A stretch of DNA of 11,648 nt from CAYFFV01 sp964342695 (GTDB lineage Bacteria > Acidobacteriota > Vicinamibacteria > Vicinamibacterales > UBA8438): NCBI GenBank assembly GCA_964342695.1, contig CAYFFV010000032.1, positions 1-11,648 on the forward strand. The letters are read 5' to 3'. The position numbers and the translations under genes were made by a program. The notes beneath the pieces are model-generated. The model saw only the letters and a program-made list of their open reading frames with translations, ran no database searches and had not been told where the DNA came from. Position 1 is the first letter of the stretch; each line of letters opens with the position of its first letter. This document shows, piece after piece, positions 4,816 to 11,648 of this stretch.

Positions 4816-7314
4816 ATGACCCAACTCGAAAACCAGAACATTCAGACAACCGGTGCGCCCACAGAACCTACCGTGAATCCTCCAACAACCGACGGAAACG
4901 AATATCGCGCCGACAATATTAAAGTTCTCGAAGGTCTTGAAGCTGTCCGAACACGGCCGGCCATGTATATTGGTTCAACCGGCGCCACTGGTCTCCACCA
5001 TCTTGTGTATGAGGTCGTCGACAACTCCATTGATGAGGCCCTTGCAGGACACTGTGACAATGTCGCCGTGGTGGTCCACATTGATAATTCAGTCACAGTG
5101 AGTGATAACGGTCGTGGAATTCCTACTGACCAACACGAGAGTGGTAAAACAGCCGCAGAGGTCGTAATGACGGTCCTCCATGCCGGAGGAAAGTTCGATA
5201 GTGACACCTACAAGGTTTCTGGGGGATTGCACGGCGTAGGAGTTTCAGTTGTTAATGCGCTGTCGTCGTCCGTGGAGTTGGAGATTAGAAGAAATGGCCA
5301 GGTGTTTGGCCAAAGCTACAAACGGGGAACTCCTACAACTGCCTTGGAGGTAACCGGCACAACTAAACGTCGTGGAACCAAGGTCACCTTTAAGCCAGAC
5401 GGGGATATCTTTGAAACTGTTGAGTTTAGCTTTGATGTTCTTTCTCGACGGCTTCGGGAACTAGCATTTCTTAATCAAGGGATCACGATCACGATTGACG
5501 ATGAACGCACAGGAAAGAGTCATAAGTTCCAGTATGAGGGTGGAATCAAAGAGTTCGTCAAACACCTTAATGAAAACAAGACTGCTGTAAATCCAACACC
5601 GATTTATATGCAGGGTAACCGGGACGGAATTGCGGCCGAGATAGCTTTGCAGTGGAACGATGGATACGCGGAGACAGTGTATTCATTTGCCAACAACATC
5701 AACACACAAGAAGGCGGAACCCATCTCTCGGGATTTCGATCTGCTTTGACACGCACCCTTAATGCGTATGCCAACAAGAACCAATTGTCGAAAGATCTCA
5801 AAGATAGTGTTAGTGGTGACGACATTCGGGAAGGGCTAGTTGCCGTTGTTAGTGTCAAGATTCCAGAACCTCAATTTGAGGGGCAGACGAAGACAAAACT
5901 TGGAAACACAGAAGTCAAAGGCATTGTAGAGGCAATTATTAACGACAAACTAGGTGCCTTTTGTGAGGAAAATCCCGCCGTAACGAAGCGCATAGTGAAT
6001 AAGGCAATCGATGCCGCGCGCGCGCGGGAAGCAGCAAGACGCGCGCGGGAAATCGTGCGCAAAGGGGCGCTCGATAGTAGTTCTTTGCCTGGAAAGTTGG
6101 CTGATTGCCAAGAGCGAGATCCCGCACAGAGCGAACTGTATATTGTTGAAGGGGAGTCCGCTGGTGGTTCTGCAAAGCAAGGGAGAGACCGCCGTTTTCA
6201 GGCAATATTGCCGATTAAGGGCAAGATTCTAAATGTAGAGAAAGCCCGCCCGGACAAGATGTTGAGCAGTGATGAAATTCGAACAATGATTGCCGCGCTT
6301 GGTTGTGGGATTGGGAAGGACGCCTTTGACCTCTCCAAGCTTCGGTATCACCGGGTTATCGTAATGACCGATGCAGATGTTGACGGCTCACACATTAGGA
6401 CGCTACTGCTGACATTTTTTTATAGGCAGATGCGCGCGTTGATCGAGCATGGTCATGTCTATATCGCGCAACCTCCTCTATATCGTGCAAAACGGGGTCG
6501 GTCGGAGACTTATATCAAGGACGATCGGGAGCTGGAGAGCTGGTTAATACGCCGGGCAAGTGAGTCGAGAACTCTACGTCTTCCAGAACAAAAGAGGAAA
6601 ATTTCTGGGTCTCATTTGGAAGACGTCCTTCACAAGGTTATGGCGTTTCGTAGGTTGATGCATGTGGTCGAACGCCGGGGTGTTAGCCGGGACGTGGTTA
6701 CTGCGGTGCTATCGCGAGGAGCTCGAGATCGAGGATTTTTCGCTGACAAAGCGATGGCTGAAGATTTAGCCAATGAATTTAGGTCGGCTGACAGGACTGT
6801 GTCAGTGGGAACGGATGAAGAGCACAACGCCTTCGCTGTGCAAATTGAAGACCGAACAGGTGGATATCCCCGTCGCCATGTTGTCGGTGTTGACTTTGTG
6901 ACGTCTGTTGAATATCGAGCCCTGCTCGACAGTTTTGAAGACAGCGACGTTCGCTCGCTGGACGGCCCGTTGGTTGTGTCGACTGTTCCAACTCGGGATT
7001 CTGAAGGTGGCCCAGTCGAGGAAGACAAAACTCAGGATGTTGAAATTGGGTCGGTTGACGCACTAGTTGATTTTTTTATCGCTGCTGGAAAACGTGGCGT
7101 AGCGGTGAATCGTTACAAGGGCTTGGGAGAAATGAACCCCGACCAACTCTGGGAAACCACGATGAAGCCAGAGACAAGAACGCTTCTTCAGGTAAGAGCC
7201 GAGGATGAGGCTGAGGCTGATCTGATGTTTACCACCTTAATGGGAGACCACGTCGAACCCCGACGTAAATTCATCCAGGACAACGCGCTCGAAGTCAAGA
7301 ATCTTGACGTATAG
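4816..7314 (+). CDS. gyrB: DNA gyrase subunit B
   Basis: GyrB is the ATPase half of DNA gyrase, which introduces negative supercoils. The 832 residues start with about 30 residues of low-complexity polar extension, then the GHKL ATPase domain. That domain has VRTRPAMYIG (44-53), EVVDNSIDEA (66-75), SDNGRGIP (96-103) and the lid GGLHGVGVSVVNALS (136-150), and ends near the QTKTKLGN loop (357-364). The TOPRIM domain has EGESAGG (445-451) and the metal-binding DADVDG (519-524), with PLYR at 554-557. Between about 565 and 745 lies an insertion of roughly 180 residues like that in E. coli-type GyrB and absent from the short Gram-positive form. The conserved tail RYKGLGEMNPDQLWETTM (766-783) contacts GyrA. 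No other ATG occurs in frame before residue 50, so this start is retained, although its AAGGG is too close to the ATG for an ideal ribosome-binding site. gyrA follows after 20 nt. Confidence 0.98.
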   Translation: MTQLENQNIQTTGAPTEPTVNPPTTDGNEYRADNIKVLEGLEAVRTRPAMYIGSTGATGLHHLVYEVVDNSIDEALAGHCDNVAVVVHIDNSVTVSDNGRGIPTDQHESGKTAAEVVMTVLHAGGKFDSDTYKVSGGLHGVGVSVVNALSSSVELEIRRNGQVFGQSYKRGTPTTALEVTGTTKRRGTKVTFKPDGDIFETVEFSFDVLSRRLRELAFLNQGITITIDDERTGKSHKFQYEGGIKEFVKHLNENKTAVNPTPIYMQGNRDGIAAEIALQWNDGYAETVYSFANNINTQEGGTHLSGFRSALTRTLNAYANKNQLSKDLKDSVSGDDIREGLVAVVSVKIPEPQFEGQTKTKLGNTEVKGIVEAIINDKLGAFCEENPAVTKRIVNKAIDAARAREAARRAREIVRKGALDSSSLPGKLADCQERDPAQSELYIVEGESAGGSAKQGRDRRFQAILPIKGKILNVEKARPDKMLSSDEIRTMIAALGCGIGKDAFDLSKLRYHRVIVMTDADVDGSHIRTLLLTFFYRQMRALIEHGHVYIAQPPLYRAKRGRSETYIKDDRELESWLIRRASESRTLRLPEQKRKISGSHLEDVLHKVMAFRRLMHVVERRGVSRDVVTAVLSRGARDRGFFADKAMAEDLANEFRSADRTVSVGTDEEHNAFAVQIEDRTGGYPRRHVVGVDFVTSVEYRALLDSFEDSDVRSLDGPLVVSTVPTRDSEGGPVEEDKTQDVEIGSVDALVDFFIAAGKRGVAVNRYKGLGEMNPDQLWETTMKPETRTLLQVRAEDEAEADLMFTTLMGDHVEPRRKFIQDNALEVKNLDV

Positions 7315-7334
7315 GCAATTCCCGTTTTCACCCT

Positions 7335-9841
<2,507 letters not shown>

Positions 9842-9845
<4 letters not shown>

Positions 9846-11359
9846 AGGCCCCCGAGGACCGAATGAAACAGGTTCATTATGGTTTGAGGAAAAATCCCTA
9901 GAACAATTGACACAATGGCGATGAACGCTAGGGGTAGCGTCATTGTGAGGGGTGGATCCGACAGATTTTTGGTCGCAAGATTGGGGTTTAACGGGCCAAA
10001 GAAGATCTGCCGAGCTGCATTGAACGAGTAGGCTACCGTTAACAAGATAGCGGTCACACCCGTCAGCGCTATCGCAATACCCAGTGGCCCGCTTGTCACA
10101 CCCTTTTCAAAGATTCCGGAGAACATAATCCATTCGGCCGTGAAGCTGCTGAACGGCGGAAACCCGGACAACATCATGCACCCTGCGATCCAGAGGGCCG
10201 CAGTCACTGGCATTTGTTTCGCGAGTCCTCCCATCTGTCGCATGTCACGGATACCTGTGGCATAGACGACGATGCCTGCCGTCGAGAAAAAGACCGTCTT
10301 TCCCATGATGTGGCTAAGAAAGAAAAACATTCCACCTTGGATGCTGCTGCTTGTTAATGCGCCAAGGCCTAGGACGGAATACGCAATCTGGCTGATGGTA
10401 GAACAAGCGGCAAGTCGCTTAATGTCGGTTTGCGCCATGGTGAGGAGAGACCCATAGACCATGGTCACAATCGCGAGCACCATGAGTGGTGTACCAAATT
10501 GTTGGAAGTCATTTCCAAGCGGAAGCACTACGACGCGGATTAGGACATAAACAGCGAGATTAGCGTAGACGGCGAGAAGGCCAGCGATGCATGTGGGATG
10601 TTCCGCGTGGACTGAAGGCATCCAGACGTGAAATGGCACAATTGCCAATTTCATCATGAGGCCAACAAGAAACAGAAAGATGGTGGCGGTTACGAACGGC
10701 GTGCCTTCCATCAGGTCCAGTTGCGAGATGTCCCAACTCCCAATCTGGTCGTAGACCAAAAGAGACGCGGCTAGAAACAACAATGCTCCAATGATTCCCC
10801 AGGACAAGCTAATGAACGCGACACGAACACGTTCCCGGTAGCCGAAATAGGCCATTAAGAAAAAAAGTGAAACTGTGAGTACCTCCATAAAAAAGTACAA
10901 GGGGATTAGGTTGGTGCTCAGAATCGTGCCGATAAAACCCACCGGAAACAGCGGCAGTAAGTAGAAAAAGCGCACGTAATGCCGGTCTTGGTTCAATTGG
11001 TCTTCGTCGGCATAGAGGATCTCGATACGGTGTTCGATATATCGAATCGAATACAACGCTAGAGCCGTACACAACAGCAACACGATGGCTAATGTTGAAA
11101 CACTGAGACCATCTGCCAGCAAACCCAAGCTGATTGCTTCAGGGTTTTGGGTATCGGAGACAAGAATTTGATATTCCTCAACAAGAACCTGACCGCGAAT
11201 GACAGACATAGCGGCGATCGCGACGAGCGCGGTTGTGTAAACAAGCGCACCGGAAGTGACCCATCCGGCAAACCGCCCTATGTGGTTTCGCGTGAGAAAG
11301 ACGACAACAGACGCGAAAATTGGGGTGAGTAGAATCTGGAGAAGCAGTGCCGGCATCAT
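9842..11359 (-). CDS. NuoM-like proton-translocating membrane subunit (complex I / Mrp antiporter family)
   Basis: This 505-residue protein is almost wholly hydrophobic, with about 14 membrane helices, and belongs to the antiporter-like subunits (NuoL/M/N, MrpA/D). Its size and wording are closest to NuoM. Conserved features are a membrane glutamate in LYFFMEVLTVSLFFLMAYFG (E159, equivalent to E. coli NuoM E144), the lysine of MKLAIVPFHVWMP (K237, equivalent to K234), the HAEHPT loop (251-256), TDIKRLAACSTISQ (311-324), HIMGK (350-354), GTRD-like GIRDMRQMGGL (369-379) and FTAEW with E409 near the last channel (equivalent to E407). By eye, the lysine of the helix after HAEHPT (NuoM K265) is not present; Asn267 falls near that position. 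The start ATG overlaps the upstream NuoL-like stop (ATGA), so the two are translationally coupled. No nuoN follows, because gyrA converges. It could serve NADH dehydrogenase or another NuoL/M-containing complex such as a hydrogenase, Mrp-type or carbon-uptake system; no specific symbol is assigned. Confidence 0.88.
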
Positions 11360-11648
11360 TGACCCCCACCCGTGCCGAAAAATAGATAACTGAGCAGCAA
11401 GACGAAAAGCACAAGCACATACGACACGTTGTAAAACAGCTCTTCTGTATCCGCCCGTAGACGATGTACAAATTGTTCAGCCTTTACAGTGAACAGCTTC
11501 GGGAGTTGGTGATGAATAAAGTTGTTGAATCTTGTTTCGGTCGTTTCGGCGACGTAGGTGGCTATCCGAGAAATCCCGCCAACAAACAGATGACGGTAGA
11601 AAGAGTCTATAAACCATCGTTTCCAGAAGAACATGTAGAGTAGTCCCG
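11356..11648 (-). CDS. NuoL-like complex I subunit, C-terminal 96 residues (runs off the window)
   Basis: Only the C-terminal end is visible, entering from the right edge. The visible part runs from GLLYMFFWKRWFIDSFYRHL to a final membrane helix YVLVLFVLLLSYLFFG and a polar GGGQ tail. KRWFIDSFYRHLFV corresponds to the conserved KxYxDelYdxLFV block near the end of NuoL-type proteins. It is followed by an amphipathic, charged segment (about residues 25-70 of the visible part) and the last transmembrane helix, which is the NuoL C-terminal layout. The TGA stop (11356-11358) overlaps the NuoM-like ATG as ATGA. Gene order L then M matches nuo operons. The assignment rests on a short tail plus context, so MrpA-like or other NuoL relatives are not excluded. 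Confidence 0.72.
   Translation of the reverse strand, partial: GLLYMFFWKRWFIDSFYRHLFVGGISRIATYVAETTETRFNNFIHHQLPKLFTVKAEQFVHRLRADTEELFYNVSYVLVLFVLLLSYLFFGTGGGQ

Noticed and set aside
6630..7028. A 132-codon Ser/Thr/Arg-rich open frame antisense to gyrB
   Set aside because: It is fully inside the GyrB insertion domain; its composition is that of a reverse-strand shadow.

Overview
The window is a bacterial chromosome segment around the probable replication origin. It carries ordinary, well-conserved housekeeping genes. The layout is yidC (partial) - yidD - rnpA - rpmH on the minus strand, then a divergent regulatory gap, then dnaA - dnaN - gyrB - gyrA on the plus strand. A convergent pair of complex-I-like membrane subunits (NuoM-like, and the C-terminal end of a NuoL-like protein) follows on the minus strand. 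There are no tRNAs, rRNAs, CRISPR arrays, insertion sequences or phage genes, and I found no undescribed defence or mobile system.

The organism looks Gram-negative. YidC has an N-terminal anchor plus a periplasmic domain, and GyrB carries the large insertion after the TOPRIM domain seen in E. coli-type GyrB. From memory, the DnaA, GyrB and YidC N-terminal wording resembles Acidobacteriota (Vicinamibacteria-like) more than Proteobacteria; this is a low-to-moderate confidence inference.

Left arm (1-1587, minus strand): a strong sigma-70-type promoter at 1654-1683 probably drives rpmH-rnpA-yidD-yidC. This pathway makes ribosomal protein L34, the RNase P protein, and two factors for inserting proteins into the inner membrane. 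rpmH (45 aa) is complete at 1450-1587.

Origin region (1588-3648): the gap upstream of dnaA holds three TGTGGAA-type DnaA-box-like sites, two forming a near-perfect palindrome, followed by phased T-tracts. Downstream of dnaA lie a perfect DnaA box, weaker boxes, and about 160 bp of roughly 20% G+C sequence that could be the unwinding element. Together they look like a B. subtilis-style bipartite oriC with dnaA in the middle. An extended -10 promoter within the AT-rich region probably drives dnaN.

Replication and topology genes (2008-9845, plus strand): DnaA initiates, DnaN clamps the polymerase, and GyrB and GyrA together form DNA gyrase. recF, often found between dnaN and gyrB, is absent from that place. 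dnaA and dnaN are visibly more A/T-rich than the gyrase genes.

Right end (9842-11648, minus strand): NuoL-like and NuoM-like proton-pumping subunits are joined by an ATGA start/stop overlap. The NuoM-like stop overlaps the gyrA stop by 4 nt, so there is no nuoN next to them and no room for a separate terminator.
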